Shown here one piece after another: positions 1 to 8,167 of a DNA stretch of 64,000 bases. The notes beneath the pieces were generated by a model. That model had not been told where the DNA came from. It searched no databases and was given only the letters and a program-made list of their open reading frames with translations. Position 1 is the stretch's first letter, and the number at the start of each line of letters is the position of its first letter. Both the position numbers and the translations under genes were made by a program. This stretch comes from Aliidongia dinghuensis (lineage in GTDB: Bacteria > Pseudomonadota > Alphaproteobacteria > ATCC43930 > CGMCC-115725), in the NCBI RefSeq assembly GCF_014643535.1, contig NZ_BMJQ01000012.1, forward strand, positions 186,001 to 250,000. Reading direction: 5' to 3'.

Positions 1-328
1 ACCCGCCGACCCAGTCGCCGATCGCTGACCGAAACGCTTTCACGGCGACTTCCGCGTCTTCGTCGGATAGCGCCGTCTTTCCTAGGACCTGGAAGCCGAG
101 TAGCCCCTGATCGCCCTTCACGCGCGGTGCCCGCGGCTCAAGAGAGTAGAGAATAGGGCTGTTGTGCGCCGTAAGAGCCTGCTCGGCCGCGGCAGGCAAG
201 GCTTGAAACGAGCGGGCGCCAGCATCCTGGCGAGGGGATGGGCCTGCTTGACAGCCGGCCAGCGTCACCATCAGTGCAAGAAGAACCGCGCGACCCGTTC
301 CCAATATGCTCCTCCCCGGATTGCGCAT
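1..328 (-). CDS. Lipoprotein of unknown function, 3' end outside window
   Basis: An open frame begins at an ATG ending at base 328 and runs off the left edge (109 codons visible). The N-terminus is a short basic stretch, a hydrophobic core and the lipobox L-A-G-C, so it should be exported and lipid-anchored. A TTG eight codons downstream (base 304) is preceded by a good GGGGAGGA and may be the true start; both keep the lipobox. The mature part contains the segments ILYSLEP and GFQVLGKTALSD, which resemble a small family of uncharacterised proteobacterial proteins; I recall that only loosely and assign no function. Confidence 0.6.
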   Translation of the reverse strand, partial: MRNPGRSILGTGRAVLLALMVTLAGCQAGPSPRQDAGARSFQALPAAAEQALTAHNSPILYSLEPRAPRVKGDQGLLGFQVLGKTALSDEDAEVAVKAFRSAIGDWVGG

Positions 329-476
329 CGATCCAAAGGTTGTATTGGCGTATGCTTATGCGCCTCTGGATGGTATATGCCAGAAGTCCCTGGAGTACAC
401 AACGTTGACCAGGATACGGCGGAAGCGCACGCTGAAGCTCTGGCCAAGGATGTCTTGGGTGACGTCGTGACCCGAC

Positions 477-665
477 CTAGACGTAGCACTTGCCCGTCTC
501 GAAACCGCCATCGAGCGCGCATCGCGGAGGTTGCGCTTTGCGAAGGTGGTTCAGCTGCGCTTCGCGCCCTTTGAGGCGAGCAAGGACCGCGGCTTCTTCC
601 TGAGGAGTGGCGGCTATGGCCAGAAGTTTCTCAGGGACACCCTCGAATGCATTGCCCAAGGCCAT
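477..665 (-). CDS. Possible 62-residue hypothetical protein or gene fragment
   Basis: A short frame starting MALGNAFEGVPEKLLAIAA and ending GGFETGKCYV has a helix-rich, protein-like composition (charged residues alternating with Ala and Leu). No convincing ribosome binding site precedes the ATG, and the frame stays open further upstream into low-GC sequence. It may be the tail of a decayed gene rather than a functional one. Nothing else in the roughly 390 bases between 329 and 721 could be supported. Confidence 0.25.
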   Translation of the reverse strand: MALGNAFEGVPEKLLAIAATPQEEAAVLARLKGREAQLNHLRKAQPPRCALDGGFETGKCYV

Positions 666-721
666 CCTATCAATCGAAATGGGAATTGATGTCCTGGGCG
701 ACCGGCCGAAAAGCAAATTAG

Positions 722-991
722 ATGACCATATTTGATCAATTAATTTCGGGAAAAATAAATAATAAGCACAAGTTTGTTCTTGTATACGGCGCGCTTGACT
801 TTGGATGCGTTTCCTCAATAATATTCATATTGCTTGCCGGAGCGTGGAAGTCCCTATCAGAGATGTTGCTAATTTTCTTTATATTTCTACCTGCGGGGTA
901 TCTCTGGGGATGGGGGATGTGGGTTTATCTATATTGGGCAAAACGCGGCATGCGAACCTTGGCCAGCAAGCTGTCCCGATCGAAGAAATAA
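722..991 (+). CDS. Small two-helix membrane protein, unknown function
   Basis: An 89-residue protein with two hydrophobic segments, roughly residues 18-42 and 48-73 (the second rich in Trp, Tyr and Phe), ending in a basic tail RTLASKLSRSKK. This predicts an inner-membrane protein with a cytoplasmic basic C-terminus. The gene is visibly richer in A+T than everything around it, with A/T-ending codons unusual for this genome. That supports recent acquisition and fits the recombinase remnant just downstream. No strong Shine-Dalgarno is visible. I do not recognise the family. Confidence 0.5.
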   Translation: MTIFDQLISGKINNKHKFVLVYGALDFGCVSSIIFILLAGAWKSLSEMLLIFFIFLPAGYLWGWGMWVYLYWAKRGMRTLASKLSRSKK

Positions 992-1179
992 GTAAGCAAT
1001 CGACCAAAATCCCAATGAACACAGACTGTTTTTCGATCATGGTTAAAGGCCACGATATTGGCCGGACGCGCACGTTACGGTCGCACCTCAGCTCTTTGCT
1101 GATGGGCACTCCGGTATTGTGGCGGTACCTATGTCAACGTGATCCGCATGGCCGATAGCGTTCCCAATCAGAGAGGTCT

Positions 1180-1730
1180 CTAAGCTCCTGCAGAGCGGCC
1201 ATCACTTGTTAACAGCCGATACACACTCGCTCTGCCGATCCCGAGCTTTGCCGCGATCTCCGTCGCCCCAACGCCGGCCGCGTGCAGCTCGCGCACCTCA
1301 TCCGCCTTTGCCCGCGCAGTCGGCTTCCGGCCCTTGTACTTGCCCTCGGCCTTCGCCTTGGCGATGCCCTCGCGCTGCCGTTCCAGCATGATCTCGCGCT
1401 CGAACTCGGCGATGCCTCCTAGGACCGTCAGCATCGCCTTGCCGGTTGCTGTGCCTGTGTCGATCCCCAGGTTAAGGATGCGCAGCGCGGCGTTCTTGGC
1501 GCGCAGCGACTCGACAATATCGAGCAGGTGAGCAACCGACCGCGCCAACCGGTCGAGCTTGGTGACAACCAGGGTATCGCCCTCGCGGACAAAATCTAGC
1601 GCGGCGGCGAGCTGGTCGCGCTGCTTCACGTCGACTGACGAGACCTGCTCGCGGAATAAGCGCGGTGTCATGCTGGCGGACGCAATTGCGCGCTTGGAGC
1701 TTGGGCGTCACCATGGACGTAACCGAATAT
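1180..1730 (-). pseudogene. Serine recombinase (resolvase/invertase), 5' end decayed
   Basis: Bases 1180-1671 encode most of a serine recombinase: LFREQVSSVD, the REGDTLVVTKLDRLARS core, the long E helix (GGIAEFEREIMLERQREGI) and a complete C-terminal helix-turn-helix (GATEIAAKLGIGRASVYRLL). The N-terminal strand with the catalytic serine is not in frame. Upstream, another frame reads I-F-G-Y-V-H-G-D-A-Q where intact relatives read M-[LF]-G-Y-A-R-V-S-T-x-x-Q. The expected ATG is ATA, the ARVS serine motif is gone, and a stop follows before the frame shifts back. The enzyme should be catalytically dead. It probably once served a transposon or integron-like element. Confidence 0.8.
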
Positions 1731-1743
1731 TGAGGAGGCGACC

Positions 1744-2205
1744 TTGAATTGTGGCTGCTATGTCAGGCAGGGATTGGTCTATCTCCCGACTTGGGCCAAG
1801 ACAGTGGACGGGGTCTACCTTGCCCAGGAGCCTCTGGCGGTCGTTTCGGTCCGGGATACTCCCGAGCTTGAGCTTGCCTTCAAAGAAAAGTTCCTTCACG
1901 GCAACCCCCGGATTCCGCGACCAGATTTCCGGGCCCTGAAGCCGATCTTCGAAACCCATGCCGGCGTAAAGAGCTGGTCGTCTTTCGAACGCGGCGCAGC
2001 ATCCTGGTCGGTCACCGAAAGGGACGGGATATATGAAATCTGTATCGGCCGTCGCTGTCGGAACGGCGGATGGGAGGACGATCACGAACGGAAGGTGATC
2101 TTTCCGCCCGGAACGACCCTTGACGAAGCGTGCCGGCGCATTGTCGAGATTATTCAAGCCGAAGCCGGGGCGATCCGACCCCGCTCGATCCACCCAGGAT
2201 CGTGA
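1744..2205 (+). CDS. Conserved-looking hypothetical protein, 153 residues
   Basis: A soluble protein starting at TTG with a strong AGGAGG five bases upstream (1733-1738), which makes translation credible. There is no signal peptide or membrane segment. It contains many aromatic residues (YLPTWAKTVDGVYL, SSFERGAASWSV) and a C-terminal amphipathic helix. Lying beside a degenerate recombinase and an AT-rich membrane gene, it is probably accessory-genome cargo; its shape would suit an immunity-type protein but nothing in the sequence proves it. The following 258 bases (2206-2463) hold nothing I can support. Confidence 0.6.
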   Translation: MNCGCYVRQGLVYLPTWAKTVDGVYLAQEPLAVVSVRDTPELELAFKEKFLHGNPRIPRPDFRALKPIFETHAGVKSWSSFERGAASWSVTERDGIYEICIGRRCRNGGWEDDHERKVIFPPGTTLDEACRRIVEIIQAEAGAIRPRSIHPGS

Positions 2206-2463
2206 ACGCCGGTGGCTCAACCTGTTGCGCGCGTGAACGGTTGCTCCGCGACGGTACTCGGCAGCTGCCAGTTATCCAGAGACAACGATGACTGCACACC
2301 GACCGGTCGGCTTGTTCGTCCTTTCGGCCCAGGGAAATTGACAAAGGCCAGTTCGCGCCTTCATCGCCATCGAAACGTAGCTCTGACACGCTTCGATACT
2401 GGTCACGTTCGCGGCGATCTCGTGTCGCCTGTTGCCTGAGCGTCCATTGCCCAAGCGGCAGCG

Positions 2464-4695
2464 TCAGGCCAGCGGCATTTCGCTTCGAAGCAGTGCGGAC
2501 ACTTCGTCGAGTGCGATCGGCCGGCTGAAGAAATAGCCTTGGGCGTGATCGCAGTCGCGCTCGCGCAGCAGCGCGTACTGCGCCTCGGTCTCGACACCTT
2601 CCGCGATCACTTCCATGCCGAGGCCGTGCGCCATGGCGATCAGCGTTTCGATCAGACGTACCGAATTGTCGTTGTGGCTCGAGGCGACGAATGTCCGATC
2701 GATCTTCAAGATGTCGAACGGGTAGCGCTGCAGATAGGCGAGCGAAGAATAACCCGTGCCGAAATCATCGATCGACAGGCGCACGCCCAGCGCGCACAGC
2801 CGGTCGAGATTGGCCGTGATCTCCGCCGTGTCGTCGAGCAGCACGCTTTCCGTGATCTCGAGCTCCAGGCAGCGGGCGGGAAGGTCGTTGCGGCGGAGCG
2901 CCTGCTCGACGAAGCCGGCGAAGCCAGGCACCTGGAGCTGGCGCGGCGAGACATTGACCGCGACGCGGGCGAGTGGCGTGTCGCCCAGAAGATGCTCGCG
3001 CATCTGGGCGCAGGCCGTCTCGATCACCCAATTGCCGATCCCGGTAATGAGGCCGGTTTCCTCGGCGATCGGCACGAAATCGTCGGGCGTTGCGAGCGCA
3101 CCGTCCGGCTGACGCCAGCGGATGAGCGCCTCGACCCGCCCGATGCGGCCGGTCGGCAGGTCGACGATCGGCTGGTAATGCAGAACGAATTCGTTGCGCT
3201 CGACAGCGCCGCGCAGCCGGGCCTCGACGGCGAGCCTCGCCTGCATCTGCTGATCGATCTCGCGGGTGAAGAACCGATACCCGTTGCCGCCCTGCTCCTT
3301 TGCCTTGTACATGGCGACATCGGCATTGCGCAGCAGGGTCTCGCTGTCCTTGCCGTCGCGCGGATAGAGCGTGATGCCGATGCTGGCCGTGACGAAATGC
3401 TCCTGGCCATTGATCAGGAAGGGCTGGGCGAAGGCCTCGACGATGCGGCCGGCAATCCGTTGGGCGCCGTCATCCTCTTCGACGGCCGGCAAGACCACGA
3501 TGAACTCGTCGCCGCCCATGCGGGCGAGCGTATCGGTTTCGCGCACGCAGCCGCTGAGGCGTTCCGTCGTGAGCTTCAGCAACCGATCGCCTGCGGCATG
3601 GCCGAGCGTGTCGTTGATGTCCTTGAACCGGTCGAGGTCGATGCACAGCAGGGCCGCCTGGCGCCGGTCGCCGGTCGTCGCGGCGATCGTCTGGCTGAGG
3701 CGCTCATGCAGCAACAGGCGGTTGGGCAAGCCGGTCAGGCTATCGTACTGCGCCAGCCGCAGCAGCTGCTGTTCGTAATCGAGCCGCACGCGGATATCCC
3801 GCTCGAGCTCGTCCTTGGCCTCGCGCAGATCCTCATAGGCGCGCTTGAGCCCGGTCGACATGTTGTTGAAGGCGCCGACGACGTGATCCAGCTCGTCGTC
3901 GATCTTCGGCCTGCGGCGGTTCAGGCGCAGGGGCGGCGACGGCGCGCGGAGATCATATTCATCGACGAAGTCGGCAATCTCGAACAAGTGGCGGGTGATC
4001 AGCCGGTGCACGATATAGAGAATGAACAGCGAAACGAGGAACGTCTTTACTCCCTGCGTCAGCAGCAGGACGATCGCGGTATTGCCGAGCCGCCGATAGA
4101 TTCCTTCCAGCGTCGCCTCGGCACGCAGGACACCGATCGCCCGCGTCTGGCCGCTCTCGGTCCGGGTGAGCGGCACTTCGCGGACAATCACGCCGCGGGC
4201 GCGGCTTGATCCGACGGAAACCACGAGCGGCTTCGCTCCCTCGGCCGCGGTCTCGCGCACTTCCAGCGACTGCATGTCCGGCAGGCGCAGGATGCCTTCC
4301 AATTGCAGCCGCAATTGACCGACATCGAGATTCCAGAGACTGCCGGCGAGGCTATCGACATAGCCGTTCTCGATCTCGGTAAGGCGGCTCACCACGGTCC
4401 GGGTCTCGTGGCGATAGTCGAGATAGAGCTGCAGCCCGGTGGACACGAACGTCACCGCCGAACTGAACAGCACGATGAGCGTGAGCAGCCTGCACGCGAC
4501 GCCCTGCCGGCGGCGCGCGAAGGGCGACAGAGGGTTCTGGACCAAGGCGCTTCGATGCGGTCCCGCCGACGCTATCCTGTCGTCGGCGACCCGTGCCGCC
4601 GTGGCCCTCTTCAGGTCCGCGGTGAAGGTCAAGCTGCCGAGCCATCGCATCCATGGATGGGAAGGGAGGCTCGTGAAGGGTGCGGTGTCTGTCAT
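2464..4695 (-). CDS. Membrane-bound GGDEF-EAL cyclic-di-GMP enzyme
   Basis: A 743-residue protein with a first membrane helix near 66-92, a periplasmic sensor domain (about 93-206), a second helix near 207-232, a HAMP linker, then GGDEF and EAL domains. The GGDEF motif is intact at 394-398, with an inhibitory RxxD site (RETD, 385-388) exactly five residues before it. The EAL motif is at 522-524. Later catalytic elements (NVSPRQL, LEITES, DDFGTGYSS, LKIDRTF, AEGVETEAQ) are all present. Both synthesis and breakdown of c-di-GMP are therefore possible, with periplasmic input choosing between them. It is transcribed alone; the start-site Shine-Dalgarno is weak. Confidence 0.9.
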   Translation of the reverse strand: MTDTAPFTSLPSHPWMRWLGSLTFTADLKRATAARVADDRIASAGPHRSALVQNPLSPFARRRQGVACRLLTLIVLFSSAVTFVSTGLQLYLDYRHETRTVVSRLTEIENGYVDSLAGSLWNLDVGQLRLQLEGILRLPDMQSLEVRETAAEGAKPLVVSVGSSRARGVIVREVPLTRTESGQTRAIGVLRAEATLEGIYRRLGNTAIVLLLTQGVKTFLVSLFILYIVHRLITRHLFEIADFVDEYDLRAPSPPLRLNRRRPKIDDELDHVVGAFNNMSTGLKRAYEDLREAKDELERDIRVRLDYEQQLLRLAQYDSLTGLPNRLLLHERLSQTIAATTGDRRQAALLCIDLDRFKDINDTLGHAAGDRLLKLTTERLSGCVRETDTLARMGGDEFIVVLPAVEEDDGAQRIAGRIVEAFAQPFLINGQEHFVTASIGITLYPRDGKDSETLLRNADVAMYKAKEQGGNGYRFFTREIDQQMQARLAVEARLRGAVERNEFVLHYQPIVDLPTGRIGRVEALIRWRQPDGALATPDDFVPIAEETGLITGIGNWVIETACAQMREHLLGDTPLARVAVNVSPRQLQVPGFAGFVEQALRRNDLPARCLELEITESVLLDDTAEITANLDRLCALGVRLSIDDFGTGYSSLAYLQRYPFDILKIDRTFVASSHNDNSVRLIETLIAMAHGLGMEVIAEGVETEAQYALLRERDCDHAQGYFFSRPIALDEVSALLRSEMPLA

Positions 4696-5254
4696 CGCTC
4701 GCTCGCTTCGGTCCCGGAATAGATCTTCGATAAAGGTTCGTCAAAATCGCCGTTTGGTGACTGCGTCGTATTGGACGCGGGTTTTCTGCAATATTGAATA
4801 TTCGATATTTTGTTACTCAATAATTCTGATCGGATCTCTCGATCAGCGCGCCATATCGCGCGCCGATCGTCAGTTGCGCTGGAAGTATCCGACCAAGTCT
4901 GCCCGATCACTTCTCGAAGATCGGCAATATCGCGCAACAAAAATACAATATTGAGTTGACGGTACCGGGCTCCGGTTGACGAAGGGTGAACTATGGGGCG
5001 ACGGCTTCGCCGATGACTCGCCTTGGTTGCAATGCCGGTGCCGGCCTCTTGCGGCCCGGCTCAACGCCGGCGGTCCGCCGGGGTGCCGCCGACACCCCCG
5101 AAGCGCCCCATTGCGGCGAACATCCGATTTGGAAAATTCGATTCGAGTGACCGGCTGCACCATTTTTCATGGATTTTCAACTTTTAGTTGAATAATCGAC
5201 CGTCAAAGGGCCGCCATCGGCGCTGCTTTTTCAGAGATCCATGGAGATATTGCC
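4696..5254. other. 559-base AT-rich intergenic region with inverted repeats
   Basis: No coding frame here looks real. The left half is locally AT-rich and contains an imperfect inverted repeat: CAATATTGAATATTCGATATTTTGT around 4790-4814 is roughly mirrored by ACAAAAATACAATATTGAG around 4937-4956. Between them lies a GC-rich imperfect hairpin (CGATC..GCGCG / CGCGC..GATCG). The arrangement could be a short non-autonomous element or a structured regulatory region. The right part is the leader of the oxygenase gene at 5255. Confidence 0.4.
5176..5192. promoter_or_regulatory. Inverted repeat TTCAACT-TTT-AGTTGAA upstream of oxygenase
   Basis: Perfect 7-base arms separated by TTT, about 60 bases upstream of the GTG start of the oxygenase gene. 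It could be an operator in the promoter region or a small leader hairpin. No adjacent regulator gene suggests which protein would bind it. Confidence 0.4.
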
Positions 5255-6322
5255 GTGATCAGGAAGACAAGCATCTATACGAAGCGCCTCTCCGACGCCG
5301 AGCGCGCGATGTTGCTCGACGCAGTCTCCGGAATTATTTATCCGGCGGGCAATTATCGGAAGTACTTGGAGGAGATCGCGGCAGCCAGACGCCGGGTTTC
5401 CGGCATCTTCTCCGACCTCATCGCGCGCGATGACCTGAGCCGCTCTTACCCACATTACGTGGGTGCGATCAAGATCGAGAACCTGCCGGTCGACGCGAAT
5501 CCGCCGATGCCTCCAACCCAAGGTGGTGGCCTCAAGTGGATCGAGAAGCCGAGCTACATTTCCGAGAACGTGCTCGTCCTCGTCGCGTCACTCTTCGGTC
5601 ATCCCTATTCGATGTTCTGCGAGGGCCGCGGGCTCGTGAACAATCTCGTGCCGACCCGCACGACCTCGACCGAGCTGACCGGCCTCGGTGCCGCGTCTGA
5701 TCTGCGCTTCCACATCGAGAATGCGGCGCTCCGCTTCCTCACCGGCTATGATTGCTCGCCGAAGGCCCTGTTCCTGACCGGCGTCCGGCAGGACGTGACG
5801 CCGCCCTTCACGCGGCTTAGTGATGCCCGGCCGGCGCTCGCCCTGCTGGGGCCAGAGGATCGCAAGGCGCTCGCCACCGCCTCCTACCGGCTGCGCCTGC
5901 CCTATCGCTGGCGCGGTTTCCGCGATGGCTACGACGAGCTGATCACCGCACGCGTGCCGCTTATCCGCGCGACGCCGGACGGTCTCCTGGTCAATGCGGT
6001 GCTCTACGGCGACATGATCGCCGATTGCGGCACCGCGGCGGGCGAGCGAGCGGTCAGGAATTTCGAGGCGGCGCTTGAAGAGGTGGCGCTGGATGAGGTC
6101 GTCCGGCCGGGCGAACTGCTGTGCATCGACAATCGCGTGACGCTCCACGCCCGCACGCCGTTCAAGGCGAGCTTCGACGACGAGGGGCGGGCCTATCGTT
6201 GGGCGCAGCGCGTGTTCGTGACCGAGAGACTCGAGAATTTCCGGCGCTGGAACGAGGTCGACGACAATGTCTTCGCGCCGACTTTCGCAGGCGCCCAGCG
6301 CGACCTCCAGCAGGTCGGATGA
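5255..6322 (+). CDS. Fe(II)/2-oxoglutarate oxygenase, clavaminate-synthase-like (amino-acid hydroxylase type)
   Basis: A 355-residue TauD/TfdA-superfamily oxygenase starting at GTG, with GGAGA seven bases upstream. The metal site is H153-x-E155 (segment LRFHIENAA) plus a distal H298 in VTLHARTPF, followed by Arg residues that would hold 2-oxoglutarate (RAYRWAQR). The HxE variant with Glu, and the sequence after it (FLTGYDCSPKALFLTGVRQD), are typical of clavaminate synthase, AsnO, VioC and free-lysine or -arginine hydroxylases rather than taurine dioxygenase. Beta- or gamma-hydroxylation of a free basic amino acid is therefore the best guess. The exporter gene begins seven bases after its stop, implying the product or a by-product is exported. 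Confidence 0.8.
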   Translation: MIRKTSIYTKRLSDAERAMLLDAVSGIIYPAGNYRKYLEEIAAARRRVSGIFSDLIARDDLSRSYPHYVGAIKIENLPVDANPPMPPTQGGGLKWIEKPSYISENVLVLVASLFGHPYSMFCEGRGLVNNLVPTRTTSTELTGLGAASDLRFHIENAALRFLTGYDCSPKALFLTGVRQDVTPPFTRLSDARPALALLGPEDRKALATASYRLRLPYRWRGFRDGYDELITARVPLIRATPDGLLVNAVLYGDMIADCGTAAGERAVRNFEAALEEVALDEVVRPGELLCIDNRVTLHARTPFKASFDDEGRAYRWAQRVFVTERLENFRRWNEVDDNVFAPTFAGAQRDLQQVG

Positions 6323-6329
6323 TCCGGCC

Positions 6330-7097
6330 ATGGACATCCCCGCGCATCTCGACCAAGTGGGCCTGCTGTTCACAGCCTCGTCGCTGGCGGGGTTCATCGA
6401 CGCGATCGCCGGTGGCGGCGGGCTGATTACGCTGCCCGCCCTGCTGCTGATGCCGATCGCGCCCATCCAGGCGCTCGCTACCAACAAGCTGCAAGGCAGC
6501 TTCGGGACGCTCACCGCCAGCCTTACCATGCTCCGCAGGGGCGTGGTGACGGTCGCGGAGGTGCGCCTGCTGTTCGTCGCGAGCCTGCTCGGCAGCACGC
6601 TCGGCGCCGTCCTGCTGCTGCTGATCGATCCGAAGTCGCTCGACCTCCTCGTTCCGGTCGTGCTGGTCGGCGTGGCGCTCTATTTCCTGCTGTCGCCCCG
6701 GACCGGAGACGGCGGCAGACCGCCACGGGTCGGGACGACCGTCTACCGATTGCTGGTCGTCCCCGGCATCGGCTTCTATGACGGCATGTTCGGACCCGGT
6801 TCCGGTTCGCTCTTTTCGGCCAGCGGCGTGTTCCTGCGCGGACAGAGCCTGCTGCGTGCCACCGCGACGGCAAAGGTGCTGAATTTCGCCGCCAACCTGG
6901 CGTCCCTGGTCGTTTTCGTCCTGGGCGACCAGGTGCAATGGGGCGTGGGGGTGGTCATGATCGTCGGCAACATGCTGGGCGCGCGCCTGGGGGCGCTCGC
7001 GGCCATCGGCGGCGGCGCCAGGCTGATCCGGCCGATGATCGTTCTCATCTGCCTGGCGATGCTGGTGCGCTATGCATGGCAGAACGGCCTCGTCTGA
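6330..7097 (+). CDS. TSUP (TauE/SafE/YfcA) family membrane exporter
   Basis: A 255-residue protein with about eight hydrophobic segments and the family's N-terminal signature GFIDAIAGGGGLITLPALL followed by ATNKLQGSFGTL. A second copy of the motif pattern starts at PGIGFYDGMFGPGSGSLF, showing the usual internal pseudo-repeat. The ATG at 6330 is chosen because the signature helix follows directly; an upstream in-frame ATG lies inside the oxygenase gene. TSUP proteins move small anions such as sulfite, sulfonates or organic acids. Tight coupling to the oxygenase suggests a shared pathway, but the substrate cannot be read from the sequence. Confidence 0.85.
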   Translation: MDIPAHLDQVGLLFTASSLAGFIDAIAGGGGLITLPALLLMPIAPIQALATNKLQGSFGTLTASLTMLRRGVVTVAEVRLLFVASLLGSTLGAVLLLLIDPKSLDLLVPVVLVGVALYFLLSPRTGDGGRPPRVGTTVYRLLVVPGIGFYDGMFGPGSGSLFSASGVFLRGQSLLRATATAKVLNFAANLASLVVFVLGDQVQWGVGVVMIVGNMLGARLGALAAIGGGARLIRPMIVLICLAMLVRYAWQNGLV

Positions 7098-7118
7098 CCC
7101 GGGCGTCCCGACAAAGGA

Positions 7119-7907
7119 TCAGCGCTGGCTGCCGTATTTCTCCATGATGCGGTCGATCGTGCCGTCGGCACGCACTTGTTCGATCGCGGCATTGACGGCG
7201 GCCATCGTCGCGGCGCTTCCGGCGCCCTTGGCGATGGCGAGATAGTTGGGGTCCTCGATGATCGGCACCGGCAGAATGGTGAACGCCGCCGGGTCGAGGC
7301 CGGCCCCTTGGACGGCCAGTCGGAGGCCCGCGGCGCCGGAGCTGATCACCGCCGCGTCGATCCGATCGCGCAGCAGCTTGCCGACCCGCGCCACGGCGTC
7401 GGTATCGTCTTCGACGGTGAAGGTCTTGACCGCACTGCTCCAGTCCCCGCCATAGGCAACGCCGCGAAGGGCACCCACGGTCTTGCCGGCCAGATCGTGG
7501 ACCGAGGTGAACGGAAACTCGTGGCCCATCTTCACCACGACGACGATGCGGTCGTAGACCAGCGGCTCGGAGAAGTCGAACAGCTGCTCGCGCTCCGGCG
7601 TCTTGGAAAAATGGGTAATGATGCCATGTCCGGCCCGCGCGTCCTCGACGGCGCGAGGCCAGGGCTCCAGCTTGACATTGACCTGAAATCCGGCGCGCGA
7701 CAGGACTTCGGTCGCCGCGTCGACCGCGTAGCCGCGCGGCGTCTCGCCATCCTGCCAGGCCTTGGGCGGCAAGCTGTCGGAACCGAGCAGCGTCACGGGC
7801 TCGCCCGCGACCGCGGCAGTCCCGAGCAAGCTGGCGCCGAGCAAGCCGGCCCCGAGCAGAATGCACAATGACCACAGGACGATGCCGACCGACGAAAAAA
7901 TGCGCAT
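7119..7907 (-). CDS. Periplasmic solute-binding protein, family 3 (amino-acid type)
   Basis: A 262-residue SBP_bac_3 protein. ATG at 7907 has GGAGG six bases upstream and begins a signal peptide (MRIFSSVGIVLWSLCILLGAG...) with likely cleavage near AAVAGEP. The mature part shows GYAVDAATEVL, LEPWPRAVEDARAGHGIITHFSKTPER and FSEPLVYDRIVVVV, all characteristic of the family. No ABC permease or ATPase is adjacent, so it is an orphan binding protein. It could work with a transporter elsewhere or feed a sensory system. It converges on the TSUP gene with about 20 bases between the stops. Confidence 0.85.
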   Translation of the reverse strand: MRIFSSVGIVLWSLCILLGAGLLGASLLGTAAVAGEPVTLLGSDSLPPKAWQDGETPRGYAVDAATEVLSRAGFQVNVKLEPWPRAVEDARAGHGIITHFSKTPEREQLFDFSEPLVYDRIVVVVKMGHEFPFTSVHDLAGKTVGALRGVAYGGDWSSAVKTFTVEDDTDAVARVGKLLRDRIDAAVISSGAAGLRLAVQGAGLDPAAFTILPVPIIEDPNYLAIAKGAGSAATMAAVNAAIEQVRADGTIDRIMEKYGSQR

Positions 7908-8167
7908 CGTGCGCCTCCGTGCCACCCGGTTCAGCATATCAGCTTATGCGTGTACCGCCATGCGCCATGAGGCGGCGCGGCATCAGGCGCGATGATCTGC
8001 GCTAGGATCCGCTCAAGGCCCGCCTCGAAGAAAATCCTCGTGCCGTCGTGGTTCCGCGTGGAGGATTGGCGGCGTCGCGCCGTAGAATCGGGCGCATCTC
8101 CTCCCGTGCTGCGGCGTTCTCGCGCGGCGCTCCCCGCCCACGACCAGCTTGATCGAGACCGAAGCCG

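Noticed and set aside
2272-2454. A 60-codon minus-strand frame between the orphan gene and the GGDEF-EAL gene
   Set aside because: No ribosome binding site, no recognisable domain, and several overlapping frames of similar quality.
2539-4209. A 556-codon plus-strand frame opposite the GGDEF-EAL gene
   Set aside because: Antisense shadow of a gene with clear GGDEF and EAL motifs.
5255-6322. Calling the oxygenase a taurine dioxygenase because of the TSUP neighbour
   Set aside because: The metal site is HxE and the body matches clavaminate-synthase-like amino-acid hydroxylases, not the HxD TauD type.
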